A DNA stretch of 64,000 nt from Limnochorda pilosa (GTDB lineage Bacteria; Bacillota; Limnochordia; Limnochordales; Limnochordaceae). A program made the translations under genes and the position numbers. The stretch spans positions 3,224,001-3,288,000 of the forward strand of contig NZ_AP014924.1 in NCBI RefSeq assembly GCF_001544015.1. Direction: 5' to 3'. The notes under the pieces are model-generated. The model was not told the DNA's origin, did not search any database, and worked only from the letters and a program-made list of their open reading frames with translations. The first letter of the stretch is position 1, and every line of letters starts with the position of its first letter. This document shows positions 34,163 through 42,400 of the stretch, one piece after another.

Positions 34163-34510
34163 TTACTCATTCTCGGGGGTGTCGCCGGTCTCCTCCTGGG
34201 GATGGGACTCCCGGGACCGGAGGCTCTCGAGGATACTCTCCGCCAGCCCGATGCCGCCCTGGCGCGCCAGGAAGCGCGCCAGCTCCTCCCGCACCATGCC
34301 CGCCCGGATGGGGGAGGCGCCCCCGCCCAGGAGGCTCCCACTGGGAAGGCTGCTCTCGAGGCTCTTCAGGAGCTCCTGCAGGAAAAGAGTCTCGATCTCG
34401 CGCGCCGCCGCCTCGGCCTCTTGCAGGTTGCGGGGAAGGTTTCGGCCCGCGCCCGGGACGGCGGGCGTCCATCCTTCCAGGGGTGCTGGAAGCGGGCTGA
34501 GCGGATCCAC
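34163..34510 (-). CDS. flgJ: FlgJ-type rod-binding protein (rod-cap domain only)
   Basis: 115 residues. The rod-binding domain EAAAREIETLFLQELLKSLE, then GMVREELARFLARQGGIGLAE, is the N-terminal half of FlgJ. The muramidase half of the proteobacterial protein is absent, so it would cap the growing flagellar rod but not cut peptidoglycan. GTG at 34510 begins one base after the flgI stop. It is the last flagellar gene of the run flgF-flgG-flgA-flgH-flgI-flgJ. Confidence 0.88.
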   Translation of the reverse strand: MDPLSPLPAPLEGWTPAVPGAGRNLPRNLQEAEAAAREIETLFLQELLKSLESSLPSGSLLGGGASPIRAGMVREELARFLARQGGIGLAESILESLRSRESHPQEETGDTPENE

Positions 34511-34511
34511 G

Positions 34512-35648
34512 TCAGCGCACCTCCAGCCGACCGTGGAGCGCGCCCGCCTGGGCCACCGCCCGGAGGATCGCGACCAGGTCGTCCGGGCCTGCTCCCGCGG
34601 CGTTCAGGGCGGCCACCAGCTCCTCCACCGTGCTGCCCGCGGGCAGGAGCGTCACCGGTTCGGTCGGCTCCCGTCCCGCGCCACCCAGGAGGGACGGTCC
34701 CACCTGCACCTGGATGCCCTGGTGCGCCACGGCCACCGAGGAGATGCGCACCCGGTGCCCGATGACCACTGTTCCCGTCCGCTCGTCGACCACCACCCGG
34801 CCGTCGGTGTCAGGCACCAGGGTCAGCTCCAGCACCTGCCGGAGGAAGTCGACCGGCTGGCCCGCCATCGGGGGCGGCGGCTGCAGGAGGAGGCTGCCGC
34901 CATCCTCGGCGACGGCGGTTCCCGAGCCGAACGCGGCGTCGATGACCTCGACCATGCGGCTCGCCGTGACGAAGTCGGGGCTGCGAAGCAGCAGCCGCAG
35001 CTCCTGCGGCACCTCGGCGCCCGGGACGGCCCGCTCCACCCGGGCGCCGCCGGGGATGACCGCGACCAGCGGGTGAACCGCCTCGCGCCGGGCGTAGCGG
35101 CTCGCCTGCCCGCCGAGGGTGAGGGACCCCTGGGCCACCCCGTACACCTGCCCGTCCGCGCCCCGCAGGGGGGTCTGGAGCAGCACGCCGCCCGCCAGGC
35201 TCTTGGCGTCGCCGAAGGAGGCGACGGTGACGTCCAACGCGCTACCGGGCCGGGCGAAGGGGGGCAGCTCGGCGGTCACGGTGACGGCGGCCACGTTCCG
35301 CAGGGCCAGGTCGCTTTCGTCCACCTGGAGCCCGAACCGCTCGAGCATGTTGGCCACCATCCGCACGTTGGCCTCGCTGCGGTTGGAGTCCCCGGTGCCG
35401 CCCAGGCCCACCACGAGACCGAGGCCCACCAGCTGGTTGGGCCTGGCGCCCTCCACCTCCACCAGCTCCTTGATGCGCACCACCGGGTCGGCCGGGGGAG
35501 CCGGAGGGGCATCGGCCTCCTGGGCCCACCCCGGCGGCGCGGTGGCCAGCGCCGCGGCCGCCGCCAGCCCCAGGAGCCAAAGGCCTTTGGGGCGCCCAGC
35601 CGGTCTCGCGCGGCCACCCTTCCTGTAGCCCTTCTTCACCCTGCTCAC
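34512..35648 (-). CDS. flgI: Flagellar P-ring protein FlgI
   Basis: 378 residues. After a signal peptide (about 1-42, cleavage near GWAQE) come VRIKELVEVEGARPNQLVGLGLVVGLGGTGDS and NVAAVTVTAELPPFARPGS, diagnostic for FlgI. The C-terminus has GTVVIGHRVRISSVAVAHQG. FlgI forms the periplasmic bushing around the flagellar rod, which is needed only in cells with an outer membrane. flgH lies 56 bases upstream. Confidence 0.95.
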   Translation of the reverse strand: MSRVKKGYRKGGRARPAGRPKGLWLLGLAAAAALATAPPGWAQEADAPPAPPADPVVRIKELVEVEGARPNQLVGLGLVVGLGGTGDSNRSEANVRMVANMLERFGLQVDESDLALRNVAAVTVTAELPPFARPGSALDVTVASFGDAKSLAGGVLLQTPLRGADGQVYGVAQGSLTLGGQASRYARREAVHPLVAVIPGGARVERAVPGAEVPQELRLLLRSPDFVTASRMVEVIDAAFGSGTAVAEDGGSLLLQPPPPMAGQPVDFLRQVLELTLVPDTDGRVVVDERTGTVVIGHRVRISSVAVAHQGIQVQVGPSLLGGAGREPTEPVTLLPAGSTVEELVAALNAAGAGPDDLVAILRAVAQAGALHGRLEVR

Positions 35649-35704
35649 CCCCGTAGCAGGTCACCGCCCGCGCGGTGGTACCTGCCCGTCGTGGTGCCCC
35701 CGGC

Positions 35705-36334
35705 TCAGAAGAGCCAGTTGAAAAGGTCGTTCAGGAGACCCGGGTGCTGGAGGGCATCCACGGGCCCCTCGCCTTCCAGCTCGATGCGGGCGTCGGCCAG
35801 GTAGCTGGAGAGGACGGTGTTGTCGGGGCGGATGTCGGCGGGCCGTACCAGGCCGCTCAGGGTGAGCTTCTGGCGCTCGCCGTTGATGACGATCTCGCGG
35901 GTCCCCTCGATGCGGAGGTTGCCATCGGGGGTCACCTCCACCACCCGCGCGGTGAGCCGCGCTTCCAGGGAGCTGCCTCGCCGCGTCGATCCGTCCCCTC
36001 GCCCGCTCTGCTCCGCCTTGAGGCCCAGGCCCGGCAGCCACTGGGCCAGAAGGCCGCCGGCCGACACGTCGGTCGCGTGCTCGTTCTGAGTGCTGGTTTG
36101 GGCCGACTGCTCGCCCTGGGTCCGCTCCTCGATCACCAAGGTCACCAGGTCGCCCGTGCGGCTCGCCCGGCGGTCGGTGAAGAGCGTGGGCGGCTCCTCC
36201 GGGGGCCAGAGGGACTGGGCCTCCACCCTCCCCGCGAGGTCTGCCCCTCCCGCCGGCCAGACCAGGACCACCGAGACCGCCACCAGCACCCGGGCCACCG
36301 CTCTCCATGCGCCCGTGCCCAGCCATCCGTTCAC
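35705..36334 (-). CDS. flgH: Flagellar L-ring protein FlgH, without a lipobox
   Basis: 209 residues from the GTG at 36334, preceded by GAGGAGGTG. Conserved blocks are present: SLWPPEEPPTLFTDRRASRTGDLVTLVIEE, EARLTARVVEVTPDGNLRIEGTREI, and LSGLVRPADIRPDNTVLSSYLADARIE. The protein ends FNWLF. FlgH makes the outer-membrane ring of the flagellum. In most Proteobacteria it is a lipoprotein. Here the signal region (about 1-37) contains no Cys, so no lipid anchor can be attached and the ring would be held by protein alone. Confidence 0.92.
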   Translation of the reverse strand: MNGWLGTGAWRAVARVLVAVSVVLVWPAGGADLAGRVEAQSLWPPEEPPTLFTDRRASRTGDLVTLVIEERTQGEQSAQTSTQNEHATDVSAGGLLAQWLPGLGLKAEQSGRGDGSTRRGSSLEARLTARVVEVTPDGNLRIEGTREIVINGERQKLTLSGLVRPADIRPDNTVLSSYLADARIELEGEGPVDALQHPGLLNDLFNWLF

Positions 36335-36371
36335 CGCGGCACCTCCTCGCCCTTCCGCGCCGCCCGAGCCC

Positions 36372-36998
36372 TCAGAGGGGCACCTCGGCCCGGACCTGTC
36401 CCGGGCCCACCACGACCGCCTCCACCTCACGCCCGCTGGCTTCGTTCACCACCAGCACCCGCTCGCCGGCACGTCCCGGCCGCAGGACCCGGGCCGCCAC
36501 CCGCACCACGACGCGCCCGGCCACCGCTTCCAGCACCACCGTCTCGCCCCGGGCCACCGCGGGGCCCGCCTCCCCCGCGGCCCGGCCTGCGTCAGGTTCC
36601 GCCGGGGGCGCGGCGGTGACCAGCTCCACCCGATCCGGACCCTCGAGCTTCACCGTCGCCGGGTCGATGCCTGCCTGGCGCAGGCGGACCGCCAGGTAGG
36701 CCGTCTCCACCCACCGGCTCCGTCCCGGGGGGGCGGCCGCGCCCACGGTCACCGCCTGCAGGCGCCGGGTGAGCTCCTCGGGACCCTCCAACCGGGCGAC
36801 GTCTCCCAGGGTGACGGTCCCCCCGTCCACCTGGGCCGAGGGCGGCAGGATCACCACCGCCCGGCCGGCCTCTCCGTCTCGGGCAGGTGGATCGGCTCCC
36901 TCCGCGGCCGCGAGGCAGGCCACGGGCCCGCCCGCCAGGAGGAGGGCCAGCAGCAGGAGGAAGAGGGGCTCAGACATCCTGGAGACGCGGCGAATCAC
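36372..36998 (-). CDS. flgA: Flagellar P-ring assembly chaperone FlgA
   Basis: 208 residues. A signal segment at about 8-32 is followed by VTLGDVARLEGPEELTRRL and the SAF-like C-terminal domain AVARGETVVLEAVAGRVVVR, ending GREVEAVVVGPGQVRAEV. FlgA helps FlgI polymerise into the P ring in the periplasm. The GTG at 36998 follows flgG by 12 bases; an alternative ATG lies 21 bases further in. Confidence 0.88.
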   Translation of the reverse strand: MIRRVSRMSEPLFLLLLALLLAGGPVACLAAAEGADPPARDGEAGRAVVILPPSAQVDGGTVTLGDVARLEGPEELTRRLQAVTVGAAAPPGRSRWVETAYLAVRLRQAGIDPATVKLEGPDRVELVTAAPPAEPDAGRAAGEAGPAVARGETVVLEAVAGRVVVRVAARVLRPGRAGERVLVVNEASGREVEAVVVGPGQVRAEVPL

Positions 36999-37010
36999 GG
37001 GGGATCCCCC

Positions 37011-37799
37011 TTACCGCCTCAGGTTGTTGGCGGTCTGCAGCATCTCGTCGGAGGCCTGGATCGCCCGGGAGTTGGTCTCGTACGCCCGCTGGGCGATGAT
37101 GAGGTTGACCATCTCCTCGACGACCTGGACGTTGGACATCTCCAGCCAGCCCTGGGCGAGGCCGCCGAAGCCGTCCAGCCCGGGCGTGCCCACCATGGGG
37201 AAGCCGGAGGCCTGGGTCTCTTGGAAGAGGTTCCGCCCCATGCTGCTCAGGCCCGCGGGGTTGACGAAGCGCACCAGGTCGATCTGGCCCACGGCCTGGG
37301 TCGCGTTGTCGCCCGGGAGCAGGACCGAGACGGTCCCGTCCGAGCCCACGGTCACCTCCACCGCATCTTCGGGGATGATGATCTCGGGCTCGAGTGCGAA
37401 GCCGTCGGAGGTCACCACCCGCCCCTGGCCGTCGCGCTTGAAGGCGCCGTCCCGGGTGTACGCGATGGTGCCGTCGGGCAGCAGGATCTGGAAGAAGCCG
37501 TCGCCCTCGATGGCCAGGTCCAGGGGGTTGTCGGTCTGCTTGAAGGATCCGGGAGTGAAGATCTTCTGGGTGGCCACGGGGCGCACCCCGTGCCCGACCT
37601 CGATGCCCACCGGGATCTGGGCGCCCGCGGTGACGGGCGTGCCCGCGAAACGGACCGTCTGGTAGAGCAGGTCCTCGAAGTCCACCCGGTTCTTCTTGTA
37701 GCCCGAGGTGTTCACGTTGGCCAGGTTGTTGGAGATGGTGTCGATGTTGAACTGCTGGCCGGACATGCCCGAGGCAGCCGTCCAGAGCGAGCGAAGCAT
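37011..37799 (-). CDS. flgG: Flagellar distal rod protein FlgG (FlhP position)
   Basis: 262 residues, the usual length. [44 protein letters not shown] and the C-terminal [20 protein letters not shown] define the rod/hook family. [13 protein letters not shown] is the central FlgG motif. It forms the distal rod crossing periplasm and outer membrane. It follows flgF and mbl in the same order as flhP, flhO and mbl in Bacillus subtilis, then continues into P- and L-ring genes that Bacillus lacks. Confidence 0.95.
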   Translation of the reverse strand: MLRSLWTAASGMSGQQFNIDTISNNLANVNTSGYKKNRVDFEDLLYQTVRFAGTPVTAGAQIPVGIEVGHGVRPVATQKIFTPGSFKQTDNPLDLAIEGDGFFQILLPDGTIAYTRDGAFKRDGQGRVVTSDGFALEPEIIIPEDAVEVTVGSDGTVSVLLPGDNATQAVGQIDLVRFVNPAGLSSMGRNLFQETQASGFPMVGTPGLDGFGGLAQGWLEMSNVQVVEEMVNLIIAQRAYETNSRAIQASDEMLQTANNLRR

Positions 37800-37941
37800 G
37801 GTTCTCCCTCCCTGGTGGGAGGCAGGCGGGCATCACCGGTGGGACGTTCGCCGCCTCGATCGGTCGGCGGCGAGAGGCTTCCGTCGTGCGGTCCGGCCTC
37901 CACCCCGTCCCCGGTTCTCCCGGGAGCCGCGCGCCTTCCCG

Positions 37942-38772
37942 TCAGATCCTCGCCAGCTCGTTCACCGCCTGTCCCAGCGTCTCGTCGTAGGAGCGCACCA
38001 CCCGCTGGCTGGCGTCGTACGCCCGCTGGAGCTCGATGAGCCGCACCATTCCCTCCACCACGTTGACCGCGGAGCCCTCCAGCATGCCCTGGGCCACCCG
38101 TGCGCCCGGTGCCGGCTGGGGAACCGCGCCCGGCCGGGGGCCGTACAGGTTCGCACCCTGCTTGCGCAGCTCGGCGTTGGGGTCGGCGAAGTCCACCAGC
38201 ACGAGCTGGCCCGCCGGCTGGCCGTCCACGAAGACGGTTCCCTCGTCGGTGACGGTCACCGCTCCGCCCCGGCCCACGGCCACGGGCCCGTCCACTCCCA
38301 GCACCCGGTTGCCCGCCGGATCGGCCAGGTAGCCCTCGGCGTCCAGCCGGAAGCCTCCCGCCCGGGTGTAGCGCACCCCGGCCGGGGTCTCCACCGCGAA
38401 GAAGCCCGGGCCTTCCAGGGCCAGGTCCAGGGGGTTGCCCGTCGCGTGCAGGGGCCCCTGCCGGAAGGAGGTATGGACCCCTTCCACGTAGACACCGGTG
38501 CCCAGCGGCCCTACCACGGGCGCCTGCCGGAAGGGCAGCCGGTCCATCCCCTCAGGACGGGTCCGGATCGGTGCCCCCCCAGGGGCGGCAGGGACAGGAT
38601 CGCCCTGCACCCCGCCCACCCGGTGGAGGAGGATGCTGGGAAAGCTCAGGAGCTCCGCCTGGTCCGCCTTGTATCCCGACGTTCCGGCGTTGGCCAGGTT
38701 GTTCGCCTCCAGGTCGAGGCGGGCGGCCTGGGCCAGCATGCCGGAGGCGGCCGTGTACAGCCCGCGCAGCAC
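37942..38772 (-). CDS. flgF: Flagellar proximal rod-type protein FlgF (FlhO position)
   Basis: 276 residues from the GTG at 38772, with AAGGGAGGAAG about 6 bases upstream. LRGLYTAASGMLAQAARLDL, NNLANAGTSGYKADQAELLS, LDLALEGPGFFAVETPAGV and the closing VVEGMVRLIELQRAYD are standard. It forms part of the rod. The 142 bases before flgG hold no gene. It is the counterpart of flhO. Confidence 0.93.
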   Translation of the reverse strand: MLRGLYTAASGMLAQAARLDLEANNLANAGTSGYKADQAELLSFPSILLHRVGGVQGDPVPAAPGGAPIRTRPEGMDRLPFRQAPVVGPLGTGVYVEGVHTSFRQGPLHATGNPLDLALEGPGFFAVETPAGVRYTRAGGFRLDAEGYLADPAGNRVLGVDGPVAVGRGGAVTVTDEGTVFVDGQPAGQLVLVDFADPNAELRKQGANLYGPRPGAVPQPAPGARVAQGMLEGSAVNVVEGMVRLIELQRAYDASQRVVRSYDETLGQAVNELARI

Positions 38773-38882
38773 GCGAGCTTCCTCCCTTCGTGACCACGTG
38801 CCCTTCTCCATTGGTCGCGGCGCCTGCCGCCGCTGGGACGCGCTTGGGGCGCGCCGGCCCTTCGGGGGAGTTCCTAGAGGTG

Positions 38883-38906
38883 GCATCGGCACGGGGGTGC
38901 CGATGC
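38883..38906 (-). terminator. 10-bp hairpin downstream of mbl
   Basis: GCATCGGCAC and GTGCCGATGC form a perfect 10-bp stem with a 4-base G loop, about 80 bases after the mbl stop and about 110 bases before the flgF start. No T tract follows on the minus strand. It may end or attenuate mbl transcription before the flagellar genes. A partial third copy, GGCATCGG, is near 38933. Confidence 0.5.
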
Positions 38907-38986
38907 TTTAGCTTGGATGGACCGGCATCGGTAGGCGGGATGAAGCCGGGCCCTCGCTGCCGGGCTGGGTCGCCGTCGCGGCGGGT

Positions 38987-40009
38987 TCAGCCCCGCGTCG
39001 CCACCGCGGCCCCCGCCCGACCCCGTCTGGCGAGGCTTTCGAGCACGTGCCCGGTGCCCCTGGCCACGCACGTCAGGGGATCGTCTGCAAGCCGGGTCGG
39101 GACCTCCAGGCTCTCGGACACCCGCTGGGGGAAGTCGCGCAGGAGCGAACCGCCGCCCGTGAGGAGGATCCCATCCTCGTAGATGTCGGCGGCCATTTCC
39201 GCGGGTGTCCGCTCCAGGACCGACCGGATCCCCGCCAGGATGGCCTGGATGGGCTCGTCCAGCGCGGGGAAGAGCGCCTCGCTGGTGACGTGGGCACTCT
39301 TGGGCAAGCCGGAGGGGCGGTGGGCGCCGGTGACCTCCAGCTCCCGGGACTCGGCGCCGGCGCGGGCCGCGCCCACCTTGATCTTCAGGAGCTCGGCGGT
39401 GCGGGGCCCTATGGTGAGATTGTGGGTGCGATCCACGTGGCGGGCGACGGCGGCGTCGAAGGTGTTCCCCCCCACGCGGATGGAGGCGGAGGCAACCTCG
39501 CCGCCCATGGAGATGACGGCGACGTCGGTGGTGCCGCCCCCGATGTCGACCACCATGCGCCCCCGGGGCTCGGAGACCTCCAGCCCCGCCCCCAGCGCAG
39601 CCGCCATGGGCTCGGAGATCAGCTCGCAGCTCCGGGCGCCGGCCCGCAGGACGGCATCGAGGACGGCTCGGCGTTCCACGCTCGTCACCCCGGCGGGAAC
39701 GCAGACGACCACGTCGGGCCGGACCAGGGGGTGGCGCCCGCACACCCGTTGGAGGGTATGGGCCAGCAGCCTTTGAGTCAGGCCGAAATCGGCGATGACG
39801 CCCTCGCGCAGCGGGTGGACCGTCTGATACCGCCCCGGAGTGCGGCCCACCATGCGGTAGGCCTCTTCGCCCACCGCCACCAGGCTGCGCTCCTCCCCCT
39901 CCACGGCGATCACCGACGGTTCCTGCAGGACGATACCCTTGCCTTCCACGAAGACGACGATGTTCGCGGTGCCGAGGTCGATGCCAATGCCGCGGCTGAA
40001 GAGCGCCAT
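38987..40009 (-). CDS. mbl: MreB-family actin homologue (Mbl)
   Basis: 340 residues. GIGIDLGTANIVVFVEGKGI (phosphate 1), DIGGGTTDVAVISMGG (phosphate 2), and DGILLTGGGSLLRDFPQRV (adenosine motif) are the actin-fold signatures. It forms membrane-bound filaments that direct side-wall synthesis. The ATG at 40009 has GGGAGGA about 10 bases upstream. The neighbours spoIIID upstream and flgF/flgG downstream are exactly those of mbl in Bacillus subtilis, which favours Mbl over MreB. Confidence 0.9.
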   Translation of the reverse strand: MALFSRGIGIDLGTANIVVFVEGKGIVLQEPSVIAVEGEERSLVAVGEEAYRMVGRTPGRYQTVHPLREGVIADFGLTQRLLAHTLQRVCGRHPLVRPDVVVCVPAGVTSVERRAVLDAVLRAGARSCELISEPMAAALGAGLEVSEPRGRMVVDIGGGTTDVAVISMGGEVASASIRVGGNTFDAAVARHVDRTHNLTIGPRTAELLKIKVGAARAGAESRELEVTGAHRPSGLPKSAHVTSEALFPALDEPIQAILAGIRSVLERTPAEMAADIYEDGILLTGGGSLLRDFPQRVSESLEVPTRLADDPLTCVARGTGHVLESLARRGRAGAAVATRG

Positions 40010-40124
40010 CGTTCGATCGTCCTCCCAACCCCCCTCGGGCTGGCCAGGAGTTCGAGCCGGAGGTTGGGAATTCCTTCCCCTCTCTCGAAAGGTCTCGAAC
40101 CGTGCCGGAAGCGCGCCCCTTGTG

Positions 40125-40385
40125 CTAGGAGACCTTCCGCTCGCCCCGGTACTTCTGGCGGGTCGCCTCACCGCCCCGGATGTGGCGCTCGGCCTTGTTC
40201 CGGTCGAGCACGCCCTTTACCTGGTAGGCCAGGTCGGCGTTGACCCGTGGGAGACGCTCGGTTACATCTTTATGCACAGTCGACTTGCTGACCCCAAAGA
40301 CCGTGGCCGCCTGCCGCACCGTCGAGTTGGTGTCGACGATGTACGTGCTGATCTCCATGACCCGCTTCCTGATGTACTCCCGCAT
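40125..40385 (-). CDS. spoIIID: Sporulation transcriptional regulator SpoIIID
   Basis: 86 residues, full length. The helix-turn-helix covers STVRQAATVFGVSKSTVHKD, followed by VTERLPRVN and a basic C-terminal helix (YQVKGVLDRNKAERHIRGG). SpoIIID is a mother-cell DNA-binding protein that activates and represses genes in the SigE regulon. Its presence is strong evidence that the organism makes endospores. GAGGGGGAG lies before the ATG. A SigE-like promoter is visible 31 bases upstream. Confidence 0.95.
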   Translation of the reverse strand: MREYIRKRVMEISTYIVDTNSTVRQAATVFGVSKSTVHKDVTERLPRVNADLAYQVKGVLDRNKAERHIRGGEATRQKYRGERKVS

Positions 40386-40415
40386 CGCCGCTCCCCCTCG
40401 CCGACTCCTGGTCCA

Positions 40416-40443
40416 TGTCTATGTGCGGCGGGTGCGAATATGC
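40416..40443 (-). promoter_or_regulatory. Candidate SigE-type promoter for spoIIID
   Basis: On the minus strand GCATATT (a full match to the SigE -35) is followed after 13 bases by CATAGACA (6 of 8 to CATACANT). The spacing is one base short of the usual 14-15. Transcription would begin near 40409, giving a 24-base leader to spoIIID, which is SigE-controlled in Bacillus subtilis. Confidence 0.45.
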
Positions 40444-40449
40444 TGGCGA

Positions 40450-40490
40450 CGCCGACGGAAAAGGGCTCCTGGGGCCTGTTTCCGTCGGCG
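40450..40490. repeat. 12-bp perfect inverted repeat upstream of spoIIID
   Basis: CGCCGACGGAAA (40450-40461) pairs with TTTCCGTCGGCG (40479-40490) around a 17-base loop. The loop can pair further. It lies between the possible SigA promoter at 40537-40565 and the SigE-like promoter, so it could block read-through or serve as an operator. Confidence 0.5.
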
Positions 40491-40536
40491 ATGGCAGGCA
40501 ACGGGGGCGGCGCGAGCGGATTGCATCTTTATTCGT

Positions 40537-40565
40537 CTCATACAGCCCTCTCTGGCGGGGCTCAA
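40537..40565 (-). promoter_or_regulatory. Possible SigA promoter upstream of spoIIID
   Basis: The minus strand shows TTGAGC, 17 bases, then TATGAG. The -10 is one or two bases from consensus. It would give a long leader containing the 12-bp inverted repeat. It is much less certain than the SigE-type site. Confidence 0.3.
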
Positions 40566-40607
40566 GGGCCCGCGTGGCGGGTGCCGGCCAGGCGGAACCC
40601 CGCGGGT

Positions 40608-40635
40608 GGGGGCCCGGCCGGAAGACCGGGCCCCC
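40608..40635 (-). terminator. GC-rich hairpin after the spoIIQ-like gene
   Basis: GGGGGCCCGG pairs with CCGGGCCCCC (10 bp, 8-base loop), starting 5 bases after the stop codon at 40641. The stem is very stable, but no T tract follows on the minus strand. Confidence 0.55.
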
Positions 40636-40640
40636 CGCGC

Positions 40641-41561
40641 TCACGGGGTGAGGGCAGGAAGGAAACGCAGCGGATCCTCGGGGCGACCGTCGTGGTAGAC
40701 CGCCAGGTGCACGCCCACCTGGTCGCCATCCTCCAGGCGGCCCACCCGGCCCACGGCCTGTCCCTGGGCGACCTGCTGCCCCTCCACCACGAAGCTCTCG
40801 CTCAGGGACCCATACCGGGTGCTCCAGCCGTCGCCATGATCCAGCCAGACTGCCACCCCGCCCGACCCGGACCGGAAGACCCGGGCCACGCGACCCGAGA
40901 GGGCTGCCGTGACCGGCTGGCGGGGCGAGGTCACCAGGTCGACGCCGTCGTGGAGACGCCACGCCCGCGTCGAGGCCTCCCGCCACCACGTGAAGCCGCG
41001 CCCCAGCTCTCCCTGGACGGGGACCGCCAACTCCGACAGGTCGACCCGCGGGGCCGGGGACGGCGGTCGGGGCGCCGCCGTCTCGGGCTGTGACGTCGTT
41101 CCCGACTCCGCCCGGCTCGCTCCTTGCGACCCGGTCGCGCTCCCCGCCACGGGCTGCCCCGCGGGGGCCGGCGCCCCGCCCGCCGGCAGGCCGGTCACCG
41201 AAGGTTCCATCCTCTGAGAGGAGGGCTCCGGCGGCGACGATGGAACCGGCATGAGACCCTGAGCCACCCTTCCCGTTCGGTCGACCTCCCAGGGCATGGC
41301 TGGGAGGACGTCGGGGCGGGCCCTTCCCAGAAGGAAGCCCATCCCCGCCACGATCGCCAGCAGGAGGGTCCAGCGCAGGGCCAGGAGCCCCCCGTGCCAG
41401 CTGAACGCCCCGGCCAGGCCCCGGCGCACCGATCGCCCGGCGGCCACCGCCTCCCGGGCCACCCATCGCCCGAAGCGGCGTGCCAGGGATCCAACCCGGG
41501 TGACCCCGGACGCGGCCGGAACCCGAGCGTGCTGCCACAGATCCTTCAGCCGCTCGCGCAT
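40641..41561 (-). CDS. spoIIQ: SpoIIQ-like M23/LytM-domain membrane protein
   Basis: 306 residues. One membrane helix at about 62-82 (RWTLLLAIVAGMGFLLG) separates a basic cytoplasmic N-terminus from a Pro/Ser-rich linker and a C-terminal LytM domain (about 190-300). The first metal motif HDGVDL is present, but the second, normally HxH, reads VHLAV with Ala replacing the second His, so catalysis is doubtful. SpoIIQ of Bacillus is likewise degenerate and forms the forespore side of the SpoIIQ-SpoIIIAH channel. The neighbours ywmB and spoIIID match. The ATG at 41561 follows GAGGTGA; a TTG just before it is also possible. Confidence 0.75.
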   Translation of the reverse strand: MRERLKDLWQHARVPAASGVTRVGSLARRFGRWVAREAVAAGRSVRRGLAGAFSWHGGLLALRWTLLLAIVAGMGFLLGRARPDVLPAMPWEVDRTGRVAQGLMPVPSSPPEPSSQRMEPSVTGLPAGGAPAPAGQPVAGSATGSQGASRAESGTTSQPETAAPRPPSPAPRVDLSELAVPVQGELGRGFTWWREASTRAWRLHDGVDLVTSPRQPVTAALSGRVARVFRSGSGGVAVWLDHGDGWSTRYGSLSESFVVEGQQVAQGQAVGRVGRLEDGDQVGVHLAVYHDGRPEDPLRFLPALTP

Positions 41562-41567
41562 CAACGC

Positions 41568-42338
41568 TCACCTCACTTGCGAGTAGGTTGGCAGCGGCAG
41601 GTACGCAGCGGGTAGGCCTGTGGTCTCGATGACCAGGCGAGCGCCTTCCGCAGAGCTCGCCAGGCGGATCGACAGGGGGGAACCCTCTCCCGCCACCCGT
41701 GCCAGGCTCGCAGCCAGCGCCTCCCGGGCGGCGCGACCCATGGCCTCGTCGTAGCTCCCCTCCAGGTGCACGTGGAGGGAAACCTGCGAGGAGGGGGCGA
41801 GGGTACGGGCGGCCCGGAGCAGACGCTCCGCCTGCCGCCTCAGCCCCGCAGCGGAGGCTCCCTCGACGCCCAGCCAGACGAAGGTCGACGGGGCGCCGTT
41901 CTCACGCAGGGCCGTCACCCGCCACCCCTGGACCGCGTCGCCGCCTTCCCAGGTGAGCGAAAGGAGATCGCCTTCCTGACCGGCCCTGACCCGCGGAGCC
42001 TGGCCATCCCGCCCGGCGGCCCCCCAGGCGCGCGCCACCACCCGCTCCAGACCGACGAATCCTGGCCCGGGCGCGGTCAGGGCCGCCCCTGCCCCGAGCT
42101 GGTAGCGGGTGAGGCGCGCGTCCGACGCCTCGAAGGCGTCGATCGCTCTATCGAAGAGGCCCGGCGGCATCGCGAGCCTGCCGCCGGCCCCCGCCAGGAG
42201 GCCGATCAGGCTCGTCACCAGAACCGCCTGGATCGCGTATCCCCGCGCCCGTCGCCAGACCGCCCCGCCCGCGCTCGGCGCGTCGGGCTGTGGCGCCGTG
42301 GCGGCCGGAACGGTGGAAACCTGCCGGTGCATGGCCAT
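41568..42338 (-). CDS. YwmB-like membrane-anchored protein
   Basis: 256 residues. One membrane helix at about 34-53 is followed by a soluble alpha/beta domain of two similar halves (YQLGAGAALTAPG, then VSLHVHLEGSYDEAMG). That shape and its position between the ATP synthase operon and spoIIQ match YwmB of Bacillus subtilis, whose function is unknown. Direct sequence similarity is modest. A sporulation-type promoter lies about 26 bases upstream, and spoIIQ follows by 6 bases, so both should be made in the forespore. Confidence 0.6.
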   Translation of the reverse strand: MAMHRQVSTVPAATAPQPDAPSAGGAVWRRARGYAIQAVLVTSLIGLLAGAGGRLAMPPGLFDRAIDAFEASDARLTRYQLGAGAALTAPGPGFVGLERVVARAWGAAGRDGQAPRVRAGQEGDLLSLTWEGGDAVQGWRVTALRENGAPSTFVWLGVEGASAAGLRRQAERLLRAARTLAPSSQVSLHVHLEGSYDEAMGRAAREALAASLARVAGEGSPLSIRLASSAEGARLVIETTGLPAAYLPLPTYSQVR

Positions 42339-42370
42339 CGCTCCGTCTGCAAATCCTGCCGTGCGCGCCT

Positions 42371-42400
42371 ATTCTTGCCAGGGGGAGGTCCGCTTTATAC
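42371..42400 (-). promoter_or_regulatory. Forespore SigF/SigG-type promoter for ywmB-spoIIQ
   Basis: The minus strand reads GTATA, 16 bases, then GGCAAGAATA. This fits the SigF consensus GYATA with GGNRANANTW at every specified position, with spacing one longer than usual. Transcription would begin near 42364, leaving a 26-base leader before ywmB. spoIIQ is a SigF gene in Bacillus subtilis. Confidence 0.7.
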
